64,000 bases of DNA, from the NCBI RefSeq assembly GCF_003797125.1, contig NZ_RKKE01000002.1:1-64000 (forward strand). Direction: 5' to 3'. The notes beneath the pieces were generated by a model that saw nothing but the letters and a program-made list of their open reading frames with translations, was not told where the DNA came from and made no database searches. How positions within the stretch are numbered: the stretch's first letter is position 1; the number at the start of each line of letters is the position of its first letter. The translations under genes were made by a program, and so were the position numbers. This document shows, piece by piece, positions 28,556 through 37,548 of the stretch. The DNA comes from Shewanella frigidimarina (GTDB taxonomy: Bacteria > Pseudomonadota > Gammaproteobacteria > Enterobacterales > Shewanellaceae).

Positions 28556-30757
28556 TTACATAAATTTAACTTCTAATGTCACACCCATTTGGCGCAGATC
28601 ACCGTAACGAATATATTGCTTATCTGCCCAATCTTGATCTGGTTCGTTGCCAAAGTAAAAGCCTCGCACACCATATTGTTCATCAAACAAATTACGGCCC
28701 CATAAATATGCCGACCATGTTGGCGTTTCATAACCTAGGCGGGCGTTGTAAATGGTATAGGCTTCTGACTGCGATTCATTGCTGTCAGAATAATAAAACT
28801 GGCTTTTACCACTGGCATTCACGTTTGCAAACCAACCAGAATCAGCAACATAGGTCATACCGGCACTGTAAGTAAATTTAGGCGAATGCGCTAAATCGCG
28901 TCCAGATAAATCGATGGTAGATCCGTATTTGTCACTGTATTGATATTGACCATATTCAGTTTCTAACCAACCGAAACTACCATAAAATTCAATATTTTCT
29001 GTCAAATACCATTTTGCATCGAGTTCTGCGCCATAGTTACTTGAACTACCGGCATTTTCGGTAAATAGAATAAAACGCTGCGGGCTATCAGGGTCTTGTA
29101 AAGATGCGGCAACTTGTTGGTCTTGGCGGTCCATATAAAACAGCGCCAAGGTAGAATCCACTTTTCCGTCAAACCAACTCGATTTTAAGCCAACTTCATA
29201 GTTATATAAAATCTCAGTGTCAAACTGTTTCTTGTCAGACAATTCAGCAGGCAGTGTCATATTAAAACCACCCGCCTTATAACCGCGGGCGACACGAGCA
29301 TAAGCATTGTGATTAGCATTAATCACTTTTGACAACGCAATATGGCCGCCCCACATATCTTCTGATGGGGCAAAGTCATCTTTATTGCTGTCGCTATAAT
29401 CACTATCGCGGCGCTCGAAGCGTAACCCTGCCGACAATAAGTAATCATCACCTAAATGGCTATCTAGCTGACCAAATACGGCATAGTTTGTCGCGTCGTA
29501 ATTTGACTGCAATACTTCATCTGGCCAGGTATTGTATTCTGAGTATAAGTCGTTATCTTCTTTTAAATTCATCGCGTATACACCCAACAACCAGTCGGTA
29601 CTACCGGCGAAGATGCGTCCTGCATCTTTGGATGATAAACGGAACTCTTGGGTTAAGGTTTTACGATCGCCCTTTTTGTCCCAGGTGTAATCATAAACAC
29701 ACGGCTCAGTACCTGACACCGCTCCTGCATCGTCATATACAGTACATGCTTTACTCGCCCAATAATCCGAATTGGCCCAATCACCATCATAAGCATAGTG
29801 ATGATCAGTTTGCGCAAATGATGTTAATGATGTGAAGTCAAATGCTTGCATACCCGTGAAAATAAACTTAACTCCTACTCCTGTGGTTTTCTGTGCATCG
29901 ATACCGGGTTGGTCAGTTAAGGTGTTACTGCGATTATTATCTAATGTCCATACATCGTAACCATTATCAAAATTGGCATGTAATAAGGTTAAATCAACTT
30001 GAAGATCGTCTGTAGCGTACCAACGGAACTTAGCTCTCGCCGTTAACTCATCGCGCTCATTAGTATCATCACGGTTAAGATAAAGGTTATCACGGTAGCC
30101 ATTTTGATTGTGTTGTTCTAGTGATACACGGTAGAGCAATTTACCCGAATCATTGAGTGGACCCGAACTAAAGCCTGAAAGCGTGCGAAGGTTGTCGTCA
30201 CCTAAACTGACTTTTGCGCCATGTTCAAATGATTCAGTAGGATCATTACTTTTTAAGTAAATTAATCCAGCTAACGCATTAGCTCCATATTGGGTGCCTT
30301 GTGGACCGCGCAATACTTCAACTTGCTGCATGTCGTACATACTCGACACCATGCCAAGGCCAGACAAATCGATATCATCAACGACAAAGCCAACAGATGA
30401 ATTGGGTGCACCTTGATATTGTTCTTGTTCACCGACACCACGAATTTGGAAGTATTTAGGACGAGAACTGCCACCAGACCAGTTAAAGTTTGCAATAGAA
30501 TTGAGCACATCTTCAAAATGTTGTGCCCCTTCGTCTTCTAATTGCTGGGCATCAATAACCGTCACGCTTGACGGCATTTTATCAAGGCTAATATTACTAA
30601 AGTCAGCATTAACAACAATCACTTCCATTTTTTCATATTCAGGAGTGACATTTTCAACATCGGCCGTTTTAGCCATAACAATAGGCGAGCTTAATGCCGC
30701 CATTACCGCTAAGGCAATAGGTGTTTGGTGTAACCTAGTAGAATTTTTCGTGAACAT
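28556..30757 (-). CDS. TonB-dependent outer-membrane receptor, probable thiamine uptake
   Basis: 733 residues. A signal peptide (cleaved near SSPIVMA-K) is followed by a TonB-box-like EVIVVNA (about 47-53), a plug domain (about 58-170, with VEVLRGPQGTQYGANALAG) and a 22-strand barrel ending in an aromatic-rich strand (LRQMGVTLEVKFM). It lies directly downstream of a TPP riboswitch, and this is the main evidence for thiamine or a precursor as the ligand. Energy would come from TonB-ExbBD. Confidence 0.85.
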   Translation of the reverse strand: MFTKNSTRLHQTPIALAVMAALSSPIVMAKTADVENVTPEYEKMEVIVVNADFSNISLDKMPSSVTVIDAQQLEDEGAQHFEDVLNSIANFNWSGGSSRPKYFQIRGVGEQEQYQGAPNSSVGFVVDDIDLSGLGMVSSMYDMQQVEVLRGPQGTQYGANALAGLIYLKSNDPTESFEHGAKVSLGDDNLRTLSGFSSGPLNDSGKLLYRVSLEQHNQNGYRDNLYLNRDDTNERDELTARAKFRWYATDDLQVDLTLLHANFDNGYDVWTLDNNRSNTLTDQPGIDAQKTTGVGVKFIFTGMQAFDFTSLTSFAQTDHHYAYDGDWANSDYWASKACTVYDDAGAVSGTEPCVYDYTWDKKGDRKTLTQEFRLSSKDAGRIFAGSTDWLLGVYAMNLKEDNDLYSEYNTWPDEVLQSNYDATNYAVFGQLDSHLGDDYLLSAGLRFERRDSDYSDSNKDDFAPSEDMWGGHIALSKVINANHNAYARVARGYKAGGFNMTLPAELSDKKQFDTEILYNYEVGLKSSWFDGKVDSTLALFYMDRQDQQVAASLQDPDSPQRFILFTENAGSSSNYGAELDAKWYLTENIEFYGSFGWLETEYGQYQYSDKYGSTIDLSGRDLAHSPKFTYSAGMTYVADSGWFANVNASGKSQFYYSDSNESQSEAYTIYNARLGYETPTWSAYLWGRNLFDEQYGVRGFYFGNEPDQDWADKQYIRYGDLRQMGVTLEVKFM

Positions 30758-30758
30758 A

Positions 30759-30785
30759 GGACCTCAAATAGTGATTTTGAGATCC
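30759..30785 (-). promoter_or_regulatory. Hairpin that hides the receptor ribosome-binding site
   Basis: GGACCTCAAA (30759-30768) and TTTGAGATCC (30776-30785) pair fully in the minus-strand RNA, with one G-U. The downstream arm contains the GAGG ribosome-binding site that ends 5 bases before the ATG at 30757. This is the expected expression platform for translational repression by the upstream TPP riboswitch. Confidence 0.75.
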
Positions 30786-30827
30786 GGCAAGAGTAGCGAA
30801 TAAGAGGTGCACATAATAATAGTGTGG

Positions 30828-30917
30828 CCCATTCCTACGCCGGTATAAGCCGGATCAGGTTCTAAGGGTTCGTCATACAGACATCTCAGTTCAGGTTTTA
30901 CTGAACACCCCTTGGCG
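30828..30917 (-). ncRNA. TPP riboswitch (THI element)
   Basis: The minus strand contains the conserved order AAGGGGTG, CTGAGA, ACCCTTAGAACCTGATCC, GG(CTTATA)CC and GCGTAGGAATGGG, which is the THI-box core with its pyrimidine- and pyrophosphate-sensing arms. It lies about 70 nt upstream of the TonB receptor start and controls the receptor-ykoF-pnuT-kinase operon. TPP binding should repress it. Confidence 0.96.
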
Positions 30918-31047
30918 GTCACGATTATAAACTAACTTCAACATGAATACACGAGCAGCTATACAATTTGATAACTCAACGATGTAATTGATTAACTTTA
31001 TGTTAAATCTCAGTAATCATGTATCTTCAAACTTCATGTTGTGGCGC

Positions 31048-31440
31048 TTAATTGGAGAAAGCTTCACGTACATAAATATCAAATCGAGTAGCTTGTGAAT
31101 TAGGCGCGACTGCACCAACTTGCAACTGCTGTTTACCATGTAATTTAACAGACTTCCAACTGCTTGCTTCATCCTCAACTGTAAATCCGCTGGCATCGTA
31201 CCAAGTGAATTTATATTGCAGACGTAAGTCTATGCTCGATTTACTTTGAATTAACGCCGATGCTTTGATTAAATCAGCAACCATGACCGATGAAATATCC
31301 ACAACATTGACATCGCTGGCAAAAGAGCTGTTATCGACCCTAACCTGCCCACTTGAATCTACCGAAATACCTGCTGTGTTATGCGCACAGGCGCTAAGCA
31401 ACAGTGCTGATGCGAACACAAAGATTGACGTTATTTTCAT
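31048..31440 (-). CDS. YcfL-like (DUF1425) lipoprotein
   Basis: 130 residues with a lipoprotein signal MKITSIFVFASALLLSAC (Cys at 18). The mature part resembles YcfL: conserved KYKF/QYKFTWYDASGF and LHGKQQLQVGAVAP…ATRFDIYVRE. In E. coli ycfL lies directly after hinT; here two hotdog thioesterase genes separate them, but all four run in the same direction. The function is unknown, and it is presumably outer-membrane associated. Confidence 0.8.
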   Translation of the reverse strand: MKITSIFVFASALLLSACAHNTAGISVDSSGQVRVDNSSFASDVNVVDISSVMVADLIKASALIQSKSSIDLRLQYKFTWYDASGFTVEDEASSWKSVKLHGKQQLQVGAVAPNSQATRFDIYVREAFSN

Positions 31441-31477
31441 GCTATTCCCTTATTTGCTGTTAATGTAAAGCGTTGAT

Positions 31478-31945
31478 TTAATCTAGCAAAAAATGTGCTC
31501 TAGCTGTGGCTATCAATTGTTTACGGTTGGTTTGCCAACAATTCATACTGACGTTAGCCACACGGCGGCCTTGGCGAGTAATTTTACATTCTGCGAATGT
31601 GTCTTGGTGTAAACCTGCGCGTAAATAATCAATTGAAAAATCAACGATTTTAGGCACTTTTTTGGCTTGCATAAATACCATTAATTGCACAATTGCTGAC
31701 ATTTCCATAAACCCAGCAATCACTCCACCATGTATCGCAGGTAAAATCGGATTACCAATGTTGTCATCTTTAGCTGGCAGTCTAAATACCATTTCATCAC
31801 CAAAACGGGCCACTGACATGCCAATAAATTGTGAGTAAGGTACTTTCTCAAGTAAGTAACTATAATCATTCAGTTCAATGGCACGTTTAACCACATCTTG
31901 AACATCTAAAGCCTTTTGTGTATCTAGTTGGGTTGGCTCGCTCAT
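31478..31945 (-). CDS. PaaI-type hotdog thioesterase (first of a pair)
   Basis: 155 residues of hotdog fold. The core segment is NPILPAIHGGVIAGFMEMSAIVQLM (His-Gly-Gly, about residues 92-103), then FSIDYLRAGLHQDTFAECKITRQGRRVANVSMNCWQ. It is probably an acyl-CoA thioesterase; the substrate is unknown. The start ATG overlaps the stop of the other hotdog gene (ATGA), so the pair is translationally coupled. Confidence 0.83.
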   Translation of the reverse strand: MSEPTQLDTQKALDVQDVVKRAIELNDYSYLLEKVPYSQFIGMSVARFGDEMVFRLPAKDDNIGNPILPAIHGGVIAGFMEMSAIVQLMVFMQAKKVPKIVDFSIDYLRAGLHQDTFAECKITRQGRRVANVSMNCWQTNRKQLIATARAHFLLD

Positions 31946-32451
31946 GATGTCGCCCCCGGTAAATTACCCATTAACACTTGACGAAACTCTTCGCCGACCA
32001 TTTCTGGACTAATGCGCATAAAAGATCCCACCGCGTGAGCGATAGGTTCATCAATGCTGTCTTGATATGCTATCGCGCGGGTAAAGGCAACGCTTGACGA
32101 TAAACGATAGCATTCAGCAAAGGCATAAACTGACTTATGAGGCTCGGCAGGTTTCATGTAATCGACACGTAAATCCAATGTTGGAGACAACTCTAACGAT
32201 TGGTACTTTTTCAAAATGGCGCATACCACGGCGGTGCCACAAGCGGTATCGATCAAGGTTGTGATCACCCCACCGTGAATGACTCCGGTGTCTGGGTAAC
32301 CAATAATATCTTGACTGTAAGGCAACTCAATTAACACGTGATGCTCGCTGGCTTCTTGCACAGTAAGCCCTAAACGACGGCACTGAGCCAACTGGTTGAC
32401 AAAGCGTGTAGCAACTTCAGTTAACGGAAAAAAATCACTGTTAATTTTCAT
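31942..32451 (-). CDS. PaaI-type hotdog thioesterase (second of a pair)
   Basis: 169 residues of hotdog fold with TGVIHGGVITTLIDTACGTAV (about 55-75; the central helix carries the Asp) and LDLRVDYMKPAEPHKSVYAFAEC. It overlaps hinT by 1 nt (TAATG) and the following thioesterase by 4 nt, so hinT and both hotdog genes form a tight operon. The two hotdog proteins are similar enough in layout to form a heteromer or to be ancient duplicates. Confidence 0.83.
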   Translation of the reverse strand: MKINSDFFPLTEVATRFVNQLAQCRRLGLTVQEASEHHVLIELPYSQDIIGYPDTGVIHGGVITTLIDTACGTAVVCAILKKYQSLELSPTLDLRVDYMKPAEPHKSVYAFAECYRLSSSVAFTRAIAYQDSIDEPIAHAVGSFMRISPEMVGEEFRQVLMGNLPGATS

Positions 32452-32804
32452 TATCCACGACTCAACATTGGGCCTAATGGTTTACCCCCTAAAAGATGCA
32501 TATGAATATGGTACACCTCTTGACCGCCATGTTTATTGCAATTCATTATTAAGCGATAACCGTCTTCTGCAATACCGGCTTCATCAGCAAGTTTGGCAGC
32601 TACTGTTATCATTCGTCCTAATGCTTTTTCATCAGACGCTTTAACATCATTTGCTGTCGCGATTAAATGATTAGGGATAATCAAAATATGCGTAGGAGCT
32701 TGCGGAGTAATATCCCGAAATGCGGTGACTAATTCATCTTGGTATAAAATATCCGCTGGAATTTCACGGCGGATAATTTTGCTAAATATGGTTTCTTCGG
32801 CCAT
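32451..32804 (-). CDS. hinT: HIT-family purine nucleoside phosphoramidase
   Basis: 117 residues from ATG 32804. The histidine triad is H-I-H-M-H-L-L-G-G (about 100-108), preceded by the usual N-terminal [19 protein letters not shown] and the [18 protein letters not shown] segment. It hydrolyses AMP-linked phosphoramidates. GAGGG sits about 7 nt before this start; the longer frame from 32855 adds 17 residues not found in the family. It is the first gene of the operon with the two thioesterases. Confidence 0.92.
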   Translation of the reverse strand: MAEETIFSKIIRREIPADILYQDELVTAFRDITPQAPTHILIIPNHLIATANDVKASDEKALGRMITVAAKLADEAGIAEDGYRLIMNCNKHGGQEVYHIHMHLLGGKPLGPMLSRG

Positions 32805-33007
32805 TTGGGTGCCCTCATTAGATAACTGCATTGATGCTATTGATAATACTATCAACTCTTTGAACTATCACTCCAGTAAAAACGCTTTTTATGGGTAATA
32901 TTTTGCCTAAAATGGGATTCGTTTGCTTAAGTGAGTCAATTTTGGCAGCATTAGTTATTATAGCTCAATCGTTTTGATTGCGACTTGCCACTCATTCGGA
33001 ATTCTTT

Positions 33008-34765
33008 ATGCATTATCATATTCATGCGGTCGACCCTAAAGCTCATTTATTTGAAGTTACCTTTACGCTAAAAAATGCCAATCCATCTCAGATTTTCTCT
33101 TTACCAGCATGGTTACCTGGCAGCTACATGATCCGTGATTTCTCCAAAAACATTATTGAAATTGATGCCAAAGAAAACCAACAAACATTATCGGTGACTC
33201 AACTAGATAAACAAACATGGCAATTGAATAACCAAGGTAGTCACATTAGCTTGTGCTACCAAATTTATGCATGGGATTTGTCTGTTCGCACTGCACACCT
33301 TGACACTAACCATGGCTTTTTTAATGGCAGTAGTGTGTTTCTTGCGGCTAATGGTCTTGAGTATCAACCACATACCGTTACTATTGCCAAACCTGCACTT
33401 GCAGAATTAGCTCATTGGACGCTAGCCACCAGCATGACTAGAGCCTCTGGTGAACAATTCAGCTTTGGTGAGTTTAGTGCTGAAAACTACGATGACTTAA
33501 TTGATCATCCCGTTGAAATGGGTGAACTAACCATCGAAACTTTTTTCGCTGCCGGTGTTCCACACGATATCGTACTCAGTGGTAAACACAGAGCCAATAT
33601 GGCTCGATTATCTAAAGACCTTAAAGCAATTTGCGAATATCAAATTGACTTATTTGGCACTCCAGCGCCCTTTAAACGTTATGTGTTCATGACCACTGTT
33701 TTGGACAATGGTTTTGGCGGCTTAGAGCATAAAGCATCAACCGCCTTAATGTGCTCTCGCAACGACTTACCTTTGTCACTAGATACGCCAGTGGATAAAG
33801 GTTATCGCACTTATTTATCCCTGTGCAGCCATGAATATTTCCATTCATGGAACGTTAAACGGATCAAACCTGCTGAGTTTACACCGTTTGACTTATCACA
33901 AGAGTCTTATACATCTCAATTGTGGGCGTACGAAGGTATCACGTCATATTACGATGATTTAATTACTTTTAAATCTCAGTGTATTGATGAGAAAGGCTAC
34001 CTTACTTTACTCAGTCAAATTATGACTCGAGTATACCGAGGCGAAGGTCGCTTTAAACAAACCTTAAAGCAATCAAGTTTTAATGCTTGGACTAAGTTTT
34101 ATAAGCAAGATGAAAATGCCGCCAATGCCATCGTCAGCTATTATACCAAAGGCGCATTATTTGCCTTGTATGTAGACTTAACCATCCGTATTGAAACCCA
34201 AGGAAAACATAGCCTTGATGATGTTATGCGTCAACTTTGGCAACAATATGGTTTAACGGGTGTTGGTACTAAATCGTCAAGCCATCAACAGATTGTTGAA
34301 ACGCTATTAAATCGTCCTTGTGACGATATCTTTACTTATCTCGATAACACAGACGATTTGCCGTTAAAAGAATTACTGGCTCAAGTGGGTGTAGACATGA
34401 GTTTACGGGCCAGTGAAGGTACAACTGATTTGGGTGGTGCTGAAGCCACTGGTTATAAAATTGGTTTTGGCGCTAAAACAAAAGTTGAATCATTAGGGTT
34501 AAAAATTCTAACGGTTAGCCAACACAGTCCTGCACATCAAGCGGGATTAAGTGCGGGTGATTTATTGATTGCAGCAGACAACTTGCAGGTAACGAGTCAA
34601 TTTGAACAGCAACTGCAAAGTCGAACCCTTGGCGAACAAATCACTTTGCATTGGTTTAGACGAGATGAATTGATGCAAGGAACATTAACGATTAGTGAAG
34701 CGGCTTTAGACACGATTTCGCTTAGCATCAACGATGCGACTAAAACACCATTGTGGCTTGGTTAA
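33008..34765 (+). CDS. M61-family glycyl aminopeptidase with PDZ domain
   Basis: 585 residues: an N-terminal beta domain (about 1-170), a thermolysin-like catalytic domain with the zinc motif H-E-Y-F-H (about 274-278) and downstream Glu in AYEGITSYYDDL (about 305-316), and a C-terminal PDZ domain (about 480-560, VSQHSPAHQAGLSAGD). No signal peptide is apparent, so it is probably cytoplasmic. It belongs to family M61, which includes a glycyl aminopeptidase from Sphingomonas. ATG at 33008 is preferred over TTG 32978. Confidence 0.88.
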   Translation: MHYHIHAVDPKAHLFEVTFTLKNANPSQIFSLPAWLPGSYMIRDFSKNIIEIDAKENQQTLSVTQLDKQTWQLNNQGSHISLCYQIYAWDLSVRTAHLDTNHGFFNGSSVFLAANGLEYQPHTVTIAKPALAELAHWTLATSMTRASGEQFSFGEFSAENYDDLIDHPVEMGELTIETFFAAGVPHDIVLSGKHRANMARLSKDLKAICEYQIDLFGTPAPFKRYVFMTTVLDNGFGGLEHKASTALMCSRNDLPLSLDTPVDKGYRTYLSLCSHEYFHSWNVKRIKPAEFTPFDLSQESYTSQLWAYEGITSYYDDLITFKSQCIDEKGYLTLLSQIMTRVYRGEGRFKQTLKQSSFNAWTKFYKQDENAANAIVSYYTKGALFALYVDLTIRIETQGKHSLDDVMRQLWQQYGLTGVGTKSSSHQQIVETLLNRPCDDIFTYLDNTDDLPLKELLAQVGVDMSLRASEGTTDLGGAEATGYKIGFGAKTKVESLGLKILTVSQHSPAHQAGLSAGDLLIAADNLQVTSQFEQQLQSRTLGEQITLHWFRRDELMQGTLTISEAALDTISLSINDATKTPLWLG

Positions 34766-34849
34766 TCCGGATAAATAATTCACTGATTTTAGAGTTAATT
34801 TACTGAATATTTTAAATATTGTTCACAAACCGCAATCAAAACTGCAAAC

Positions 34850-34880
34850 AAAAAAGGATATCAATTTGATATCCTTTTTT
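34850..34880. terminator. Bidirectional terminator between the M61 peptidase gene and csgG
   Basis: AAAAAAGGATATCA/TGATATCCTTTTTT, a 14-bp stem with a 3-nt loop and T-runs on both strands. It serves the convergent peptidase and curli transcripts. Confidence 0.9.
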
Positions 34881-34919
34881 ATTAATCTTCTCTATTAATA
34901 TACAAATGTATCAATACGA

Positions 34920-35771
34920 CTAGCTTTGCTTAATCCGTTCTAATACTTGATTTTCAGTATGTGCCTCTAACCAATATTTTTGTAATGTTGGGTTTTTTAC
35001 TCCAGATGCTGCATCAAGTAAATTCCAAGCTCGTTTCCAAATACCGTCAGCAATCATATGCACGACCGCACTTTCTATCGCCGCGGCAATACACAAACTC
35101 ACAGGTTCATTTGAGGTATAACCCACTTCTGATTCTAATAATTCTTGCGCATCAATAAATTTAAATACACCAGCAGTAATTTCTTTTGAAATAACGGCCT
35201 TAGTGGTTGTCACACTGCTTAATAATCGACCGGTACGGATATCAACCGCACGTAAGTTAACCGTTATGCTATCGACACGGTATTGACCCGATACGCCGAT
35301 CCCCAAATAACGAGCGCCTGCGCCACCGGTTTTAATATTGGTGTCGTAAGCTACTATGCCACCTTCCATTAAAATTTGGGCACTGTTTAATTGTGGCAAC
35401 TTACTGGCGTCACCATTGAGTCCTGCACGAACAATTTTTCGTTCTGTCAGTAAATTTTGCAACCCTTCACGTTCAACAGGCACAAACCAAGCAGAATCAT
35501 TGAGCGCCTGAGCTAAGAAAGCGGTTCCAGACTGAGGTACTGCGGTTGAAAAGTTACTCGAAGGTATCGGCTTGTATTGGCCCGTTTGATCACGGAAATC
35601 ATACACTGCAGCCACCATACTTCCTTGGGGAGATGGTAAACTCACTAAATCGTAATAAGTCTCGCCTTTTGGCATTAAACTCGTGGTTGCTTCAATACCG
35701 TCGAATTCACTTTCTATCGATGAACACGCGCTCAAAGATAAAATAAATAAGCTAAGCACTAGTCTTTTCAT
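34920..35771 (-). CDS. csgG: Curli secretion channel lipoprotein CsgG
   Basis: 283 residues. The lipobox LSLSACSS (Cys at 16) is followed by the CsgG domain: VAAVYDFRDQTGQYKP, ERKIVRAGLNG, ILMEGGIVAYDTNIKTGGAGARYLGIG and the YRVDSITVNLRAVDIRTGRLL strands. It forms the outer-membrane nonamer that exports the curlins, gated by CsgE. It is the last gene of the csgDEFG unit, separated from csgF by 2 bp. Confidence 0.95.
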   Translation of the reverse strand: MKRLVLSLFILSLSACSSIESEFDGIEATTSLMPKGETYYDLVSLPSPQGSMVAAVYDFRDQTGQYKPIPSSNFSTAVPQSGTAFLAQALNDSAWFVPVEREGLQNLLTERKIVRAGLNGDASKLPQLNSAQILMEGGIVAYDTNIKTGGAGARYLGIGVSGQYRVDSITVNLRAVDIRTGRLLSSVTTTKAVISKEITAGVFKFIDAQELLESEVGYTSNEPVSLCIAAAIESAVVHMIADGIWKRAWNLLDAASGVKNPTLQKYWLEAHTENQVLERIKQS

Positions 35772-35773
35772 GA

Positions 35774-36175
35774 TTAGCCCCCTGTTGATGCGCCGACAAT
35801 ACCACCAACTTCGATGATGGTCGTCTCGCCGGTTAATAAATCAGTGATGTGAACCAGTAACGATCCATCTTCATTGACCACATTTATCTCAAAGTCATCG
35901 GTTTTTAAATAACCTTCACCACCATTTGCAGCATCATTAAACAATTGACTCATTAAGCGTGACTGTAATGAACTTGCAAGCCTGTCAAGCGCTGTAGGGG
36001 CTACATAGGAGGAGCCACCTTGATGTTCATTTTGCGCTGACGCATTCGCCAGTAAATAACTACCATTAAGGTAACTCCCCCCAAAAGCAGGATTAACTGG
36101 GGTATATACCAGTTGCGTCGCGGCTAAGGGAAAACTAAATGATGTTATTGATAAGATTAATAATAATTTTTTCAT
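35774..36175 (-). CDS. csgF: Curli assembly factor CsgF
   Basis: 133 residues. A signal peptide (MKKLLLILSITSFSFPLAA) is followed by the CsgF start TQLVYTPVNPAFGGSYLNG, the peptide that plugs into the CsgG pore in E. coli, and a C-terminal region with DFEINVVNEDGSLLVHITD. It localises at the cell surface and helps CsgB nucleate fibres. ATG at 36175 has GGGA 6 nt upstream; the first ATG at 36181 abuts the same site. Confidence 0.93.
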   Translation of the reverse strand: MKKLLLILSITSFSFPLAATQLVYTPVNPAFGGSYLNGSYLLANASAQNEHQGGSSYVAPTALDRLASSLQSRLMSQLFNDAANGGEGYLKTDDFEINVVNEDGSLLVHITDLLTGETTIIEVGGIVGASTGG

Positions 36176-36187
36176 ATGCATTCCCTG

Positions 36188-36766
36188 CTAAAACTCATCA
36201 GGAGCAAGATCGGGGTCTGAAAATGCCGCCCATTTTGCCTGTTGTTGATATTGCAACAAGGAAGCATTTACCCGCTTTGCTGCCATGTTCGCTTGTGCAT
36301 CAATATTTCGCGATGCTGGGGATAAAAACGTCACAAAAACCGGCTTGCGATTATGCAACACTAAAATTTTACTACCACTTCTTGCTGTGGCTTGCTCTAC
36401 AACAGTGAGCCCCGAGTGGTTGCTCATGCCATTGATATCACGATAAGCGCTAACAAATTCTCTATAAAAACGGTGGCCAAATCTTGTCATGGCTCTATTT
36501 AAGATTAATCCATCAATTAAATCAGCTTCACGCTTAGGTTTTGCATCACTGACACTCACTACAGGTTCAGTTGAATGCAATAAATTCTCTTGAGCTTTTG
36601 AAGCGGAGGATTCTGGAATAACTTCATCTGTGGTGGGCGCAATATTAGCTTTAGTAAACTCTGGAACATTAACGTCAACATCTTTACGATCATCAGCAAT
36701 AGCATCACTTAACAAAACTGCCTGACTAGCCATCAGACAAAGGAGTATCACTGATGGATATTTCAC
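36188..36766 (-). CDS. csgE: Curli secretion cap CsgE with a long N-terminal extension
   Basis: 192 residues, against about 129 in E. coli. After the signal peptide (first 24 residues) comes an extra low-complexity stretch of about 55 residues (25-80). The CsgE domain proper follows: DLIDGLILNRAMTRFGHRFYREF, then LTVVEQATARSGSKILV and a final DLAPDEF that matches the end of E. coli CsgE. The gene overlaps csgD by 4 bp (ATGA). A decayed copy of codons about 38-90 lies at 40140-40360. Confidence 0.92.
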   Translation of the reverse strand: MKYPSVILLCLMASQAVLLSDAIADDRKDVDVNVPEFTKANIAPTTDEVIPESSASKAQENLLHSTEPVVSVSDAKPKREADLIDGLILNRAMTRFGHRFYREFVSAYRDINGMSNHSGLTVVEQATARSGSKILVLHNRKPVFVTFLSPASRNIDAQANMAAKRVNASLLQYQQQAKWAAFSDPDLAPDEF

Positions 36767-37395
36767 ACTCTCACCTCATGCATATGAGTTTGCGCCCAAG
36801 CAATGGCTTGACCACGACTAGACACACCAATTTTTCGAAACGCACGATAGAGATGCGTTTTAATGGTGGATTCACTGACAAATAGTTGATTAGCGATATC
36901 GAGATTTGTGCTGCCAGACAACAACGTTTGTAATACCTCACGTTCACGAATGGTCAGTTGCTCACTGTCATCGTCATGGTTAACACTCATTAACGATTGA
37001 TAGAGATCTTGAGGGATTACACTACGGCCTTTTAGTATTTCATTTAAACCGCTACTAACATCAGCTAAATTAGCATTGGTATAGAAGACACCTGTTGTGG
37101 TCGATGGATGAATTAAAAATTTTGCATCAACTTGTTTAGGGAAATTTAGAAAAACGGTACGAATACCACAATATTCACGTTCAATAACGCGTTGTAGTTG
37201 ATATGCTTGCTGAAGATCAATTGTTGCTAAATCGAAAACCACCATTGAGTTGGTTTGTGTGGAAAGTAACTTAGACATATTACCTGGCTGAGCCTTAGTT
37301 AATTTAACCAAAAACTCTTGTGGCCAGCGAGAATCAAGTAAATCGATTAACAACTGCGAACGCGATACGATCATCCAATTTTCAACTTTAAACAT
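36763..37395 (-). CDS. csgD: Curli operon regulator CsgD (LuxR/FixJ-type)
   Basis: 210 residues from ATG 37395. An N-terminal receiver-like domain (about 1-125) without an obvious phosphorylation pocket is followed by a LuxR-type HTH (about 140-200: LTIREREVLQTLLSGSTNLDIA, then SESTIKTHLYRAFRKIGVSSR). It should activate the csgBA promoters. It is transcribed after both csgBA modules and overlaps csgE. In E. coli csgD is instead divergent from csgBA. The start at 37395 has GGAG about 8-11 nt upstream; 37446 is the longest option. Confidence 0.9.
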   Translation of the reverse strand: MFKVENWMIVSRSQLLIDLLDSRWPQEFLVKLTKAQPGNMSKLLSTQTNSMVVFDLATIDLQQAYQLQRVIEREYCGIRTVFLNFPKQVDAKFLIHPSTTTGVFYTNANLADVSSGLNEILKGRSVIPQDLYQSLMSVNHDDDSEQLTIREREVLQTLLSGSTNLDIANQLFVSESTIKTHLYRAFRKIGVSSRGQAIAWAQTHMHEVRV

Positions 37396-37446
37396 TCCTA
37401 ACACTCCATGTGGTATGAATAAACTCTGGTATGAAAAAGCAATCAT

Positions 37447-37469
37447 ATTGATACTAAGTCCGTATCAAT
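37447..37469. repeat. Inverted repeat just upstream of csgD
   Basis: ATTGATAC (37447-37454) and GTATCAAT (37462-37469) are perfect 8-bp arms around 7 nt, about 52 bp before the csgD start. It may be an operator or an RNA hairpin in the csgD leader. Confidence 0.4.
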
Positions 37470-37513
37470 GTTCATAAGTTTAGCAAGTGGATTACCGTAT
37501 AACAATTAGTCAA

Positions 37514-37533
37514 AAGGGTGCTTGCGCACCCTT
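37514..37533 (-). terminator. Terminator after csgA (second module)
   Basis: AAGGGTG/CACCCTT with loop CTTGCG, followed by TTTT on the minus strand. The same hairpin, with small changes, follows the other csgA gene at 40451-40473. Confidence 0.75.
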
Positions 37534-37548
37534 CATTATACTTTTGTA

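Noticed and set aside
29329..29835. 168-codon open frame antisense to the TonB receptor gene
   Set aside because: A shadow of the real gene; composition (many His, Tyr and Arg) and lack of a ribosome-binding site do not support it.
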